In this document: positions 33,650-62,881 of the stretch, one piece after another | Position numbering within the stretch: position 1 is the first letter of the stretch | Layout: each line of letters starts with the position of its first letter | NCBI RefSeq assembly: GCF_028858725.1 | Contig: NC_084772.1 | Location: 11,911,048 to 11,975,047 of the forward strand | Direction: 5' to 3' | DNA length: 64,000 nt | DNA from: Colius striatus | Taxonomy: Eukaryota > Chordata > Aves > Coliiformes > Coliidae | Made by a program: the position numbers and the translations under genes | Notes under the pieces: model-generated | The model's input: only the letters and a program-made list of their open reading frames with translations | The model's database searches: none | What the model was told of the DNA's origin: nothing

Positions 33650-36147
33650 ATTTTTTCTGTTCAGCCCTAAGACTTTGCCTTTTAATATATAATCTTTCAG
33701 TAAATTATTTTTTCACTTAATTTTGTGCATGTCCAGAACAAATTGCATCTGTAAATGTTAAAGCACATGAGTTTCTCCAGAATAACTGTATGGTGATTTA
33801 AGATGGAGACTTAACTTCACAGATTCATTTTAAAAAGCCTAATGTTTTGTTGGGAATTATTCTTTTAAGAAACTTTTTGAGATCCCTTTACTGCAAGAAT
33901 GAGAATGGCAGAAGGACTGTATTAATATGTTTACACTGACAGAGATTTTCTAATATTTAGTGTATAATGAAGCTACTTCTTTTTGAATATTTAAGAAATT
34001 AATGCTGATGCCAGGGGAAACCCACCATGTAATATAAACAGTTATAGTTGTTAATGGATGGCTAAAAAAACATAAGTGCTGTTGGGAACCTGACTACAAC
34101 TGAGCTTAATTATAACCGTCAGTTGAGTACAGGTACTTGTAAAGCTGTAATTGTAAAAGTTGTTAAGGAAGTGTCTAGTGTAACTATTTTGGTCTCATCG
34201 TGATACAAACAGAAGACTGTCAGATCACCTAATTGAAGGAAGAGTGATGAGGTAGGATATTTTCTTTTTTGTGTGGTGGATTTATTTTGGGGGTTTTTTT
34301 TTGTTATTGTTCTTTGACTTGTCTGATATCTAAATATAATGTCAGGTGATTTTTCTGCTGGCAGATAAATCTAGTAGATTACTTAATATACATAAATTAT
34401 CTGTAATTTTTGTTTGAAAAATAAGGCTCCTTATATAAGGTAGAAGCAAAAGCTGGTTTTAGCTACATATTCTTAGCAGCTTCCAAGAGCCCATCTACAA
34501 AGGACAGCATAAAAATATAGCAATACACTCCAAGAACATTAGTTTGACTTCAAGCAGTTTTTGATTAGGGTGTTCATGAGGAAGAGATGTTCTGTGGAGT
34601 TGATAAGTTAGTTTAGTTACACCGGTATCAGGTTGTAACATTTCGCCTGCACCAAAGAATTCAGTAGTGAAACAACATATTTTGTGAAAAAACTTCTGTG
34701 TTTTGAAGAAATTCTTACTCTGCTTTAAATCCTATACCCTCAAGATGTAATAGGAACATATAGCTTGTTTTTTCCTGTTTTCTTGTCACTTAAAACTCTT
34801 CCTATGAGTCTCTCTAACTTTTCCCCGCATCACTCAATTGACTATATCTTCAGCCTACGAAATTGAAGTAGTCATTCCTTATACAGAACTATTCTATTCC
34901 TTTAGTCTTACCCTGAACCTTACAGTTTTGTTTGAAGTGTTTTACCAGTTGACATGGAGGAACTGCAAATGTAGTAGTGTGGCTGAGACGAAACACTGTG
35001 GCAAGTAGGCACTTTATGTGTAACGACATAATTAGAAATAGGTTCTCCATTGCCTTCCTTAGTTATTGTTAACCTTACTTTTTGCTTTTGTCTTACCTTA
35101 ATTATATGTGAGCAGATATTTTCATGGATTTGACCATACTCACAAAATCTCCTTTAAATGAATCAAACCCATCATTTTTATATGTACCTTTAGGAATTTT
35201 TTTCCATTTAAGTAGGTGCAAAATTAAATATAGCAACATGAGGCTTATGTCGTTACAGGATCATAGAAACAGCTTTAGTTGGATTTACTAACATACAGTC
35301 TGGACTTAGGATCTTCAGACAGCTGCTTAATATTCTTGTTATATATTTAGGCTAAATGTGCTTAGAAGTTGTGGAGAGGACTTAATATAAACAGTCTTTC
35401 TCAGATTAATCACTTAAACATATTGACAAGTGACTTGAGAAAAATCTTTTCTTAATGTGTTTGTACCAAGGGAATATCGCAGTAAAAAAGTGTTACCTAG
35501 AATCTGTAAGCTTTTTGTGCAGGAAAGGTAAAAGCTACTTAGATTTATTTGTTAATGTGGTATCTTTTTTTTTTGTCTTCTTGTCGGATACCAAATATGT
35601 ATGTTTCCAGGATGATGTATATGAATGTTTCTAGGATGATGACTTTACCTATGTAAAATCATTCATGCTGAGGAAAATATGGATTTCTCTGGCATTTACT
35701 TGCCGTTCTGTAGTTTGAATGGTCTTGGAGAAAACAGATACCTGAGAAATTAAGCTTTAATTTATTATCCTAGTTTTAAAAAAGCACCTTAAAAATTACT
35801 CTCTTCCTTTCAACTTTGTTTTCCATTTTCCCTTGATTCCCACTTTCTCGAAAAGTCTTTAATTTTCGATAGCTTGTGTTTGGTCTGAGAAGCCAAGAAT
35901 AGAGTTAGTCTGGTTTTACATCACTCCTGTCCTTTCTGTATGGCCCATTAAATGTCATACTATGAATGAATACCTTCATCCTTTCAGTAGTGTGGTCAAA
36001 AGCATCTTGGTAGCATTGCTGATAAGTTTTACCATCTTCCTAACGGTTTCTTTTGAGTAATTTTAACAAAGAAGACAAAATACCATAACATGTTAGCAAA
36101 TAATGAATACTTGTTCTGCTGGACACTGTAATCTGGCTCAGAAATGT
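33650..36147. other. Convergent intergenic gap between TDRD12 and SLC7A9
   Basis: About 2.5 kb between the two converging gene ends. No coding exon or known repeat was recognised. One imperfect 26-bp-scale tandem duplication (ATGTTTCCAGGATGATG / ATGTTTCTAGGATGATG) lies at 35600-35642. Confidence 0.5.
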
Positions 36148-36153
36148 TTTATT
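36148..36153 (-). terminator. SLC7A9: SLC7A9 polyadenylation signal candidate
   Basis: TTTATT on the + strand, AATAAA on the minus strand, 142 bases beyond the SLC7A9 stop. Another AATAAA overlaps the stop codon itself (see 36292-36297). Confidence 0.55.
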
Positions 36154-36294
36154 GTTACATATTTAACATTTTTCAAGTACTAAAGTGTTGCAAAATAATA
36201 CACCAGTATGAACATAATTCAGAAAGTATAAACATGTGCTAATCATCTTCAGCCAGTTTAGAACTTAGAAACAACCTGGTACATACAAAATATT

Positions 36295-45833
<9,539 letters not shown>

Positions 45834-45852
45834 TTGGTTTACTTGTTGAAAT
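45834..45852 (-). other. SLC7A9: SLC7A9 5' UTR part of the start exon
   Basis: Nineteen bases between the acceptor TTCCTTACAG (minus strand) and the ATG. The good pyrimidine-rich acceptor implies at least one upstream non-coding exon. A strong candidate donor (TTCCA|GTAAGT, + coordinates 46101-46106) lies only about 250 bases upstream. Confidence 0.55.
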
Positions 45853-47048
45853 CTGTAAGGAAATAAAAACAAAGTACCAATCTAGTGTTTGCTTGAGTGT
45901 TGCTGATATGTATGGGTCCAAAATAAAACACACACACTCACAGGCAAAGGACTTATGTCTACCTACCTCCTGGGAGGTGAAGTCGAAGAGGTTTTGTATA
46001 TGCGTCAAAGTCCTCTGTTTGACTTAGTGTGGATTTTCCTCATACCCACCTGGCAGTGAATATATCTTCTGTCTCGGGTTACATTCAATTGAGAGGATGT
46101 ACTTACTGGAACAATCTAGGTTTTACAGCTCCTCCCGCCTTTGAATTCCTCCAGAGATTTAATCTTTGCTAAATCTCATCTCTTTTCTTTATCTAGGAGA
46201 CCTTCTTTCTGATCTTGGTTAAATTGGGCCTTGTCTTATTTCCTTGGAGGTGCAAGTATCTGCTAAACCAGGTGTTGTCTGCTCTGATTGTCTAATTAGC
46301 AGTTCTTTGCCTCAAAAAGAGTCACCATCTTTTCTGTGTTGACTTGGTGTGAATGTCTGCTACTGAATATTTTGTTAGGTTTATAGTTTAAGAATATAGA
46401 GCTTATTTTCAAATTTAAACATAGACTTGTGACCTTTTTTTTCTTTTGGTAAGGATTTTGTGTGTTTCCTATACTACTGAAATAAAATACAATCTGAGGT
46501 AGTGAAGGAAATCAGTCATGTTAGGTCCTAATTCTTAAAAGCTGGGTCAGTCTAAAGTCTCTCCTTAGACCCTACAGCTATAATTCTATTACTAGAATCT
46601 GAATGTAGAAGATCACTTTGCAGTTACACAGACGGTAACCAAGGAATGCTTAGGCGTGTTTACGCACTTAGCCAGTATCCAGTAATTCTTGGCTACAAAA
46701 ACTGCAGCCTTTTAACTTGACAGAACACCTGTCTCGGTACTGCTGGTCTTCAGAAACGTTTGGGCTATAAAAACATCCAGTTTGTTTTGATTTAAAAGTT
46801 GGATTCATTCTGATTTCTTTTTTTATAAACTCTTCAAGATTAGAAAATTGCCCATGTAAGGAATACAGGGCTTGGGTCACTGAATTTTATTAACAGCTTT
46901 GTGCCCAACTTTCAAGTAATGTATTTAGAGTGTTTTAATCAGTATATTTTAGCAATTCATACTTTCACTTACCTTATTTATTTATATTTGTTTGGTGTTA
47001 AGCAGGTCCAGGAATCTGTGTAATATGTTTCTTTATTTCTCCCGTTAG

Positions 47049-47140
47049 ATTTACCAGCCAGTCAGACAGCAAGATGTGTCCATGTCTGAAACCAGAATAC
47101 GCAGAAGCAGCAGCAGCTTAAGTACAGAGGTTATAAAAGG
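47049..47140 (+). other. Unassigned exon-like open block
   Basis: A pyrimidine-rich acceptor (TTTCTTTATTTCTCCCGTTAG) precedes a 92-base block with one open frame: IYQPVRQQDVSMSETRIRRS, then SSSLSTEVIK. It is followed by a donor AAAAG|GTAATC. The basic, serine-rich peptide looks like a disordered phospho-regulated region. I do not recognise the gene, and no partner exons were found on this strand. It could equally be chance or a non-coding exon. Confidence 0.25.
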
Positions 47141-49549
47141 TAATCATTAAACCCATTCTCCGCCAAGAAGCTTTGAGATAGGAACCACAGGTAAACCAAG
47201 AGCCCAATTAGTTTATCTTTTTTAAAAAAGTCTTTGTTCCCTTTGTGAGAATGTAGTGTATTACATAGTGAGAGTGAACTAATTCAAAGAGTGTGTTTTG
47301 ATGATCTTGTGTCAAGCTATTCCTAATCTAGGAATACTTTGGAAAGATAACCTTGAAGTAGTTCTCATATTGTGAGTGCATTGAAAACATCTGTCCAGAT
47401 GTTAGCTGCAACCTATACAAGTAGTTGTTGTTTTCACCTTGAGACAGTAGAGAAATGTGAGCAGAAATCTCTCCTTTAACCTGAAGGCAGTTGAGTGGAC
47501 AACTTGTGTTCCCTTCATTTGCAGTTCCAATTAATTTTTCATTTTTATAAACGTTTTAAAATCTTGCTATATTGAAACGTGCCATTCTCTATTTCTGTAC
47601 AGTCATATACCCAGTCTTTGTTATCCCGAGTGCTGAAATAAGGTGGTACTTTGACTCATACTAAGTCATACCTAAAATACTTGCAAAAAAACCACTACAT
47701 CGTGTTTCACTTTGTTGGCTTTGGCAGTGCAGTTATATAGTTCCTTTCCTGCACAACTTCCAAACCAGTAAGTCCTGATCAACTTGGTCTAACTTCTGCT
47801 GGCTTTTCTTGATATATATCTACTGTTAAAAGCTGAAAAATGAACTGGTGTTAGGATGTGAAGATTTGTTACTTTGTTAAGGTAATGCCTCATGAACAAT
47901 AGCAGATTAGAAATAAGACCAAAATGTTGGACCTAAGTATCAACATAACTGTCTCGTGGCCTGATTTGACAGTTGGTTTTCTTTGCTTTTTAAAAAGCTC
48001 TGATGAAATACGCAGACTTAATCAACAAGAATTTCTGTCTTTGGTAATATAGATGTCAATCTGTAACTAAAAATGGGCTCTAAGAAAATGTGGAGTAGGC
48101 TTATACGGGATTATATTTGCTATGTTTTTTCATGGTTGAGACAGATTGTGCTATGAAAGTCCTTCTACTGGACGGAGATTGCAAAGTAACGTCAGTACTG
48201 AAAAAAAAATCACTGTCTTATTCATTCCTCTTTTTTTTTTCTTTTTTAATTCGCAGAGAAATAGTTAAGCTTGAAGAGAATCTCTTCCATCATAACTAAC
48301 TTCTTGTTCAAAACTTACCACCTGAACAATGGTCAGGCAAAAGTGGTGGGTTTTTTTCCTTCACACACAAAGAGAATAAAAATAAAACTAGTATTAGTAC
48401 AGGCATAAGAAGAGCTTATAAACAACTTACTCCTTTTTCTGCCTCTCTTACAAAGACTTAAAAATACTTTTGTAGTAATTGTGATGTAGGATTAAACAAA
48501 CAAATGTTTTTACATCTGTCAATTGCAGTGCCTCATTTGGGATCATATATGTACTTCTATCTTCTGTATAACTGATAATTTCTACATTAAGATTTATGAT
48601 CTTCTTCTTATTCCTGTATTTTTTTTCATGAATTGCCACAGAGACTGTTGAAATAGCTAATATAAAAAGAAAAAAAGAAGCAGGGGAATCATTATAGGCC
48701 AGCTTTGTCCTTCAAAATAAAATAGACCCACCTTTCACATCTTGTCTACTCTGGAATTCCCAGCCCCCCCAACCCCCCAAAAAAAAATTTAAAAAGGAAA
48801 AAAGTTTTGTAAAGGTGAAAAAATGACAGAGGATGTCATCTTCAATTTCATTGTAAGTAAAGTTTTGTTTGAGAATTTTTTTTAGATTTAGTGCGGGTAA
48901 CGTTTGAATTTTTTGTGCAGATGTATAGACACCTCATGATACTTTCATATCTCTTTCTACATCAGTTCTGTACTTTGTTTCTTCAGGTACAGTAAAAAAA
49001 GTAACGTGGAAAATACATGTTTGCCTGAACAACTAGTTTCTTTAGTCAACCTGGAACACGTATTTTGAAAGTTCCTCACTGTTCAATAGGTGTCTTAAAT
49101 CTCTATCAGTGACTTGACCTTAATTAGCCTGTGGTTTTCTTTAAAAATGGAAAAGTATCTTCACTTATTGTCTAGTTTTGTTTCAGGGGTTGATCTTAGG
49201 ATACTGTAAGTTTGTTTAAAGGATTTGCAGTCCTTCTTTTCCTCAGCCATTTAAAGAAAACAACCAACCAAACACTGCGGTCAAGGATTCTACTGTTTTT
49301 TCCTTCATGGACAAGAGAAATGTCATTTTATAGCCATGGGAAAAGATTCCTTCCTTCTCAAATAGATTACATAGATGAAGAGATCAGGGAGTTCAAATTC
49401 CAAGGGGCTGCACAAGCAAACACTCTGTGGGCTGGTCCTTTCTAAGCAGCATAGTTTTGAACCTTTTCAAATGCTATTTACCAATTAAATCATAAAAAGT
49501 AATTTTCAACTTTAATTTGGGAAATAGCAAGGGCACAGTGTACAAATAC

Positions 49550-49581
49550 CTTTTATTATCATTAGTCACTAATGATAAAAG
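49550..49581. repeat. Interrupted 14-bp inverted repeat
   Basis: Arms CTTTTATTATCATTAGT and ACTAATGATAAAAG pair with one 3-base bulge and a single-base spacer. It lies in the SLC7A9-CEP89 gap. It could be a binding palindrome or the relic of a small inverted-repeat element. Confidence 0.75.
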
Positions 49582-51855
49582 TTAATGTTTGTTAGAGTTG
49601 GTATTTATTGCTTGCAGAAATCCAGATATTCTGCTTTGACCAATGCTTAAACAAACACTAAGAGCCATCCCAACTTGCAGGTTCTAATTGTAGCTTAGGA
49701 GTATCTCAGAATGGATACTTTCCATTCTAACCTTGCTACTTAAACAAGTTGCCTCATTTTAATCAGAAATCTGGTCTGTTTACTTGCACTTGCTCTTTGA
49801 ATCCAACTATTAATAGATACGCTAGAAGAAACTGTCTCACTGATATCATTCTTAAATGCATTTTAGTGTTTTTATGAGAAATTGCATGCATGCCATGAGG
49901 GGAATGTAAGAAAACAATCTTTTTATAAAGAATGTGTTGATCCTCGAGTATGCTCCTGGATTGTAAAGTCATTGGATGTTGTGGGAATCATTAGGAAAGA
50001 TGGCTGTGTAATTCTTTTGTTTGTATTTTATTTCTTTTAAGCACAGCTGTTTAGAGACTTGATAAACTATGAACACTATGTACTTTGGAAGCCTCAGTTT
50101 GAAGTTACTGAAACCAAGCATTTGATATGTAAATCAACTTTCAAGTGGTACAATTTGATATTTTTAGGTACTGTATCTGAACGTATGTGTAGATAGATAC
50201 ACTGAAATCAATTTAGTACAGGGGGAAAAAAGGGCTAAAAGACTCTAGAGATGTCACTGACAGAGAAACTGTTTTTAAAGGTAAAGAAGCCTCCTAAGTG
50301 CATCTGCACTTCTAGATGTAATCTGGTTTGTCACTGTAGAGTTTTACCGTATTTGTTTACATTAGATATGTGGAGGATATGTGCCCCGAGCTCTCCTAAG
50401 TAGGGATTTGTAGTCTCAGAGGAAAAGTCCTGATACAATGTGCCAGGATAGTAGTGTGGGGGTTTTTTTTGGTTTTTTTTTTTTTCTTCAAGGTGAAAAA
50501 TCTTGGAAGTGTCTCTTGTGAGCTGTTGGAGAGCAAAGATAACATCTTTCTGACTAAAAAATAGAGGAAGTGAAAGGGAAACCAGATGGGTTTGAACGAC
50601 TTGTAAATGTGGGAAAAATTTCTAATAGCCTAGAAATTAGGAGTGACTCTCAGTTCACGGGCCATTAGGGCATACTTATCTTAATGGATCTGTTGAGTAA
50701 CAGAGTCTCCCTGATATTTACACAGCTGAAGCACAGAGTATGTGATACTCTGACAAAGGTGTGAGAAGTAATGCCCATGTGTTTTGTCAATATATTTTAA
50801 CAGTAGTTGGCAAATGCCTTGGAGCTACTCCAGACTTCCCAGTGGTTTGTTTTGGAAAGGCAAGGGTCATATTTGCTCTTTGAGTTTATAATCATATTAT
50901 GGAATCAAAACCTTCTTCTAGGAGAAGTTCTGTTAGTTACGGACAGAATATGCTCTGTAGATTGAGCAGTGAAGCTTGCATGTGACTGCAGTTCCACAAA
51001 TTCTGAATTGTTTGCTCAGTTTCTTGAAAGGAACCTTCATGGTTTTATGTTGTGTGAAACTGAAACTACTTTATTGGTGCAGTTTACAGTTAGAAGATAT
51101 GGTGCATTGTATCAGCAGCAGTGTACTCCAGTCAGCCATAGTTGAAGTAAAAAGATGAGTTGCTAGTATCAGGTGGTGTAATAAAAAAGATTGAGTTGTC
51201 AGGAGTAAAGGTTTTGTCGTGAATTAAAGCAGCCAAATAACTTGTTTATTTTCTATATTTATCATAATACCTATGAAACAAGATGAAGTAACTTGATTTT
51301 TTTAAATGTCAGTACATGCTGGATTTTTAGGTACATTTCTCTGTACCTGAGTTTTTCCGACCCGTGTACTGACCAAGTTCATTGCCTTAATTATGCAAAA
51401 TTGCAACACATTCACATCTGAGTGTGTTTGGAACTCGTTTCTAAATATAAGATGATGATTTACTCAGAACAGGATAGTTAATTCTTCATTTCAGCACTTT
51501 AAAGATGCATAAAGGTTGTTACTGTGTAAACAGGAAGAGTATTCTGTTTCTTTGTACTCTTGTAGGTAATAGCTATGGTAATGGACTAAAAAGGCGTGAG
51601 TATGAATGTGTTAGTAAATTTGTCAAAATAAACTGGATTTATTTCAAAGTAAAAAAGCCAAGTGGATAGGGAAGAAATAGTAAAATACATAGATATAATG
51701 TTTGGAGAGGCTTTTATTAGTGACTGTCCTTATGTTCTCAGCAGCAAACCACAGAGAGATATTAAAAAATAAATCTGGAATAGAGTCTTGATAGACTTAG
51801 GAAGAAGGAAGCAGTGGCTCACAGGCTGGGAAGAGGTGTTTTCTGCAGGAGTGTC

Positions 51856-51985
51856 ACAGAATCACAGAATGGTAGGGGTTGGAAGGGACCTTTAGAGATC
51901 ATCTAGTTCAGCCTCCTGCTAAAGCAGGTCCACCTAGATCAGATCACACAGGAACGTGTCCAGGCAGGTTTTGAAAACCTCCAGT
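51856..51985 (-). mobile_element. Short CR1 3' fragment
   Basis: CACAGAATCACAGAATGG followed by GGTTGGAAGGGACCTTTAGA is the CR1 3' end in reverse complement. About 130 bases, rather well conserved, 5'-truncated. Confidence 0.88.
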
Positions 51986-54900
51986 GGTGGTGTTTATGTT
52001 GCAGCTGATGGAATATACTTTGAATGTACAAATTTGTGGATGGTGCAAAATAGGACAGATGCTGTGATAGGATAGGGGTGGGTGAATGGCTGAACACTGC
52101 CCCAAAGAGTTAGAAGGATTCCTTCATGACACACCTTTAATGAAAGATCAACCAGCATCTGCCAGTAGTGGCCCAGTAAAACCTCCCATAAGGGCATTTT
52201 TCAGTGATCTTGGATTTTCTGTAGTATGCTGACAGCTGCACTAAGCGTGGGAGAGAAACCAGAAGAAGTGTTCATGGTTGCTTTATTATTGTGTGTACAG
52301 AACATCCTGAAAGCTCTGAATTCCTGATTGTAAACCTTGAGAAGGATTTGCAGTATGTGAGAGGTGATTCTAGCTGGCATGAGTTGCATAGAAGAGAGAA
52401 GTAGACCTTTACTTTCTGTTTGATTGCTGCAGGAGGTACAAGCTTCAGAGGTTTACAATATCCATATCATGTCCACAAAGTAGAAGTACTTTGGAGTTTA
52501 GGTGACAAGTTTTATGTGAATGTGTGTGACAGAAGCTCTGCAGCTTCCAGATTCAGGGCTTTGAATTTCTGAAAGCAGTTGTTTTACAGTTCAGGCTGTT
52601 TTTTGGTACTTTTTCCCAACACTGTTTTCTTTCATGAACTTCATCCCATCACTTATTGTGGCTTAGTTCAAAGGTTACTTGAAGTAATTAATTTCCATCT
52701 TTGATGTTAACAGAAAAGTGAAGAATGATTACAAGTTTTGTTTCCTCCTTAGTTTTCACACACTAGTTAGAGAAAAAATCTGGAACTTTGTGTTTCCCAA
52801 AAGTTCCTTCCAAAGATGAACCCACAGTAATTGCTGTTAGATGATTAGCTCAGTGGTTTCATGCTATTGCATTTTTTATGTAGTAGCAAGGAGTAGAAAC
52901 ACTTAAATTGGTCAGTGGCTGGTATTGTATAATATTAGGGCTGGGGAGTTAAAAAGGAAAATTGTAGTAGGGGAACTCATCTTTCAGTCTGTGAAGCAAA
53001 GGTGAGATAACAAGATCCTAATAGTTAATTGGGGGCCAACTGCAGCTGTGTCTGAGTTGTGATCATTATAGTGTATTTTACTAGATACTGATTTTGTTGT
53101 TGCAGTATTAAGATGTTTCACTGTCAGTGCAGCTTTATGGAATTAATTTGTAATGAGAAATTTAATAGTAGAGAAGAGTGTTGTCTTTTCATTCCAAAAG
53201 GCTGGATCTTGTACATCCTATGATAATATGTATGTGGTGTTGATAAACAAATAGAAAAGCTTCCAATTTTCTAAGCTAGTTGTAACCTATCCAATTTCAC
53301 ACTTTTCTGATTTCAGATGGAGCCAAAGTATTCTGTAATTTTAGTTACCTGACTTGAACCAGGATTCCTTCTGCAGGGTAAGTGCTCATCTCCTCTGGCA
53401 ATATATGGAAAAAGGTATATTCCAAATACCTTCAGTCTGTGAAATAAAAGGTCTTTGTATTGAAACAGTTAAGTTCAGTCTGCCTATCTCTTTCTCATTC
53501 ATGGTGTTGGTTCCCTTGCATCTTTCTGTGGTTTAGGATGAGTGTATTTGCCTAATCTGAGTTGTGATATAACATAGCAGCTGTGCTTGTTTATAGAGCT
53601 GTTAACCTGAGAATAGGCTGAAGTGGCAGAAATAAGCACCTTTACTGAGCAGACACAAGCATGTTAACTGAATCTGCTACACAGTTCTAGTAACTAGAAG
53701 GTGTTTTCTGGCCTGTTGTCACAACTCTGGGCAACTTCAGTCCCAGTTCTCAAGCACTCCCAGACCTCGCGTCAAGGCAGTTGTGGGTAACAGCAGTGAG
53801 GGACAGCAGCCAGGGCCTCACTACTGGAGAGGTGTGTGTGCAGTGGCTGGCACTGCCCAATGCCTTCTGTCCTGCCTTTGGGAGCCAGAGAATCTCATGG
53901 GAAGACTTTTTTTTTCCCCGTGTAACTTCTCTATAACATTTCCAGTGTGTAACTGCATATCACTTGACCCGTAATGGCTGCTTCAAGTGCTCAGTGCATC
54001 TTAACCATGCTTGGTGCCAGCAGCAGGAGCTCAGCACCTTCCTTGGGTGCAATTTTTCTGGTTTGGTTTTTTTTGTTTTTTTAAACTTTGTGTTTGAATG
54101 TTCTGTGTTCTCCAATTAAAATATATCTTTTCCCAAAAATAATATTTCTATACTTGTGGTACATAGAAACATACTAAAACCAAGTTTTCATGCAAGATGA
54201 AAAACATCCACAGCCTAAGATGTATCTTTCATCTAGGAAAGTCTTAAGGGGAAAACCAATTCTTTTAGCTGTTTATAAAGTAGAAAATCAGTTTCATTCC
54301 TGTCAGAAAGACTGGAGGCAAGCACCTGTCTAATCATTGATTCTACTAGTACACTACCTAAAACTCTTGCACGTGTGTTTGTTTTTGTTAAATCTGAAAT
54401 AATTCCAGGAATTTATGTCTAAGAATGTCAAATGGGTGATAAGTACATATGTATTTAAAATATCCTTTAACAGGATTTTTTAGTTTCCTGAGCCCCAGAA
54501 GGACTTTACCCATATTCAGTTCCCACAGCATTTGTTAGAGAACGTGATGTCCCATAGATGATAACCTCCCAGGGAACTGATTCAGTGATAGATGATTTAA
54601 AGTTTAACATAATCTTCTAATGATATGCAAATGAAAAAGCAAGTGTGGCACTGATAAACGTAGAGTGTCCCTGTTGAGGTGCTGTCCTTTGAACCATGTA
54701 TTAAACCCTGCTCTGATATGAGAGCTGTAAGAGTGGGAAGCAAATGTGGCTTAAGTGCAATTCTAATACATTCCCAGTGGAAAAGCAGTTAAGCCAATAT
54801 TGAAGGTGTTTTGACAGTCTCACTTCTATTTCTAAGGAACTACCAACATGACAGGTTTGGGTTTTTTTTCCCTGTGAAATGGTTTATTTTTACAAATTCT

Positions 54901-55578
54901 TGAGACATATTCAAAAAGGCAATTAAAAAGAGATGAGAAGAATATGTAAACCATTTACATTGGACTATCCAGAGACAGCTGTGTGATGCTAATCTTGAAA
55001 AATACAGGTTATTGAAAAATAATAGATTTTTGGTACTGTTTTGGTTTTGTTATGGAAATAAAAGGCAAAAAGCTGATCTAACAAGTGGTATGTAAATCCA
55101 AACCAGTCACCTTATGTCAATACAATACTGATCTGCACTATGGTGAAAAGTCAACAATTCTGAACAGTGAGGCAAATATGTGTCACAGCCAAAAGCTGGG
55201 CACTGCTGCAGGGAATGCTTCTGAGGGAAAGAAGTGGCTTCTCATAACTCTGAAGTGGGATGAAGAAGACAATCAGGAGGAGGGCTGCATCTTTGGCTGG
55301 CATCTTGTCCCCTCAGCAAAACTATGGTAGGAACTTTCTGAACCCTGGGATCCTGTAAATCTGCTTAGTGGACAGTTGCATTCAAGCCTCAGCAGCCATC
55401 ATGAGGATGTATCTGTCTTGTCTGCAAACAAGGCAAACTTCCCTCTGTCCTTCAGGTGACAAGGTTTGTGGCAGAGAGTCTGGTACAAGGCTACCTCGGG
55501 ATGTCAAGACACTTCATCACCAGCAACAGGAACAGACAACACATATCTGTCTTTTCAACTTTGGTAATAAGAGCAGAT

Positions 55579-55584
55579 TTTATT
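55579..55584 (-). terminator. CEP89: CEP89 polyadenylation signal candidate
   Basis: TTTATT on the + strand (AATAAA on the minus strand), 444 bases beyond the CEP89 stop codon. Confidence 0.5.
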
Positions 55585-56027
55585 GAAACTTGACCTTTTA
55601 ATAAAAATGTGTAATTATATAACATACTACAACATATATATAATTATTTACAATCTTTACCATATTGGGAGCTTTTGGTCTTGCTGTTCACTTGGCTTGT
55701 GACAAGGTATGTGTCTGCTGGAATGCTGAGCTTACCAGTTTCTTTTGTTAACTGGACACTTGTCCTTCTGTGTTAACTTAAGGCAAAACATGGTACAGCT
55801 TTAACAAGGAACAGTCATTTCTTCAAAAAACAAAGTCATATTTTAGGCAATATTGATGGCACAGCTAGAAAATATTATGTCATTTTGATGCTGCTAAAAA
55901 TGCAGTAATTTTGAAGAGGGTAAATGTTCTGTCTTGTTGAAAAAGTCAAATTCAGGCACTTGAGATGTCTTTCTTGGATGAGATGTATAATGCATCTTTA
56001 ATCTTATCAATGAGCTTCTCGTTGAAT

Positions 56028-62881
<6,854 letters not shown>

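Larger units (their letters stand above)
45853..55578. other. Gap between SLC7A9 and CEP89
   Basis: About 9.7 kb with no certain coding gene. It must hold the SLC7A9 upstream exon and promoter; a candidate donor is at 46101-46106. It also contains an exon-like open block (47049-47140, separate entry), a quasi-palindrome at 49550-49581, a CR1 relic at 51856-51985, and a GC-richer patch at about 53700-54040 with no recognised identity. The short open frames seen in it have no coding look. Confidence 0.5.

Noticed and set aside
51994-52200. Further CR1 reverse-transcriptase sequence next to the 51856 fragment
   Set aside because: A few words resemble a CR1 palm region, but the match is too weak to call.
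55085-55586. Two + strand frames of 72-81 codons downstream of CEP89
   Set aside because: No splice partners, no recognised domain, and they overlap the CEP89 3' end.
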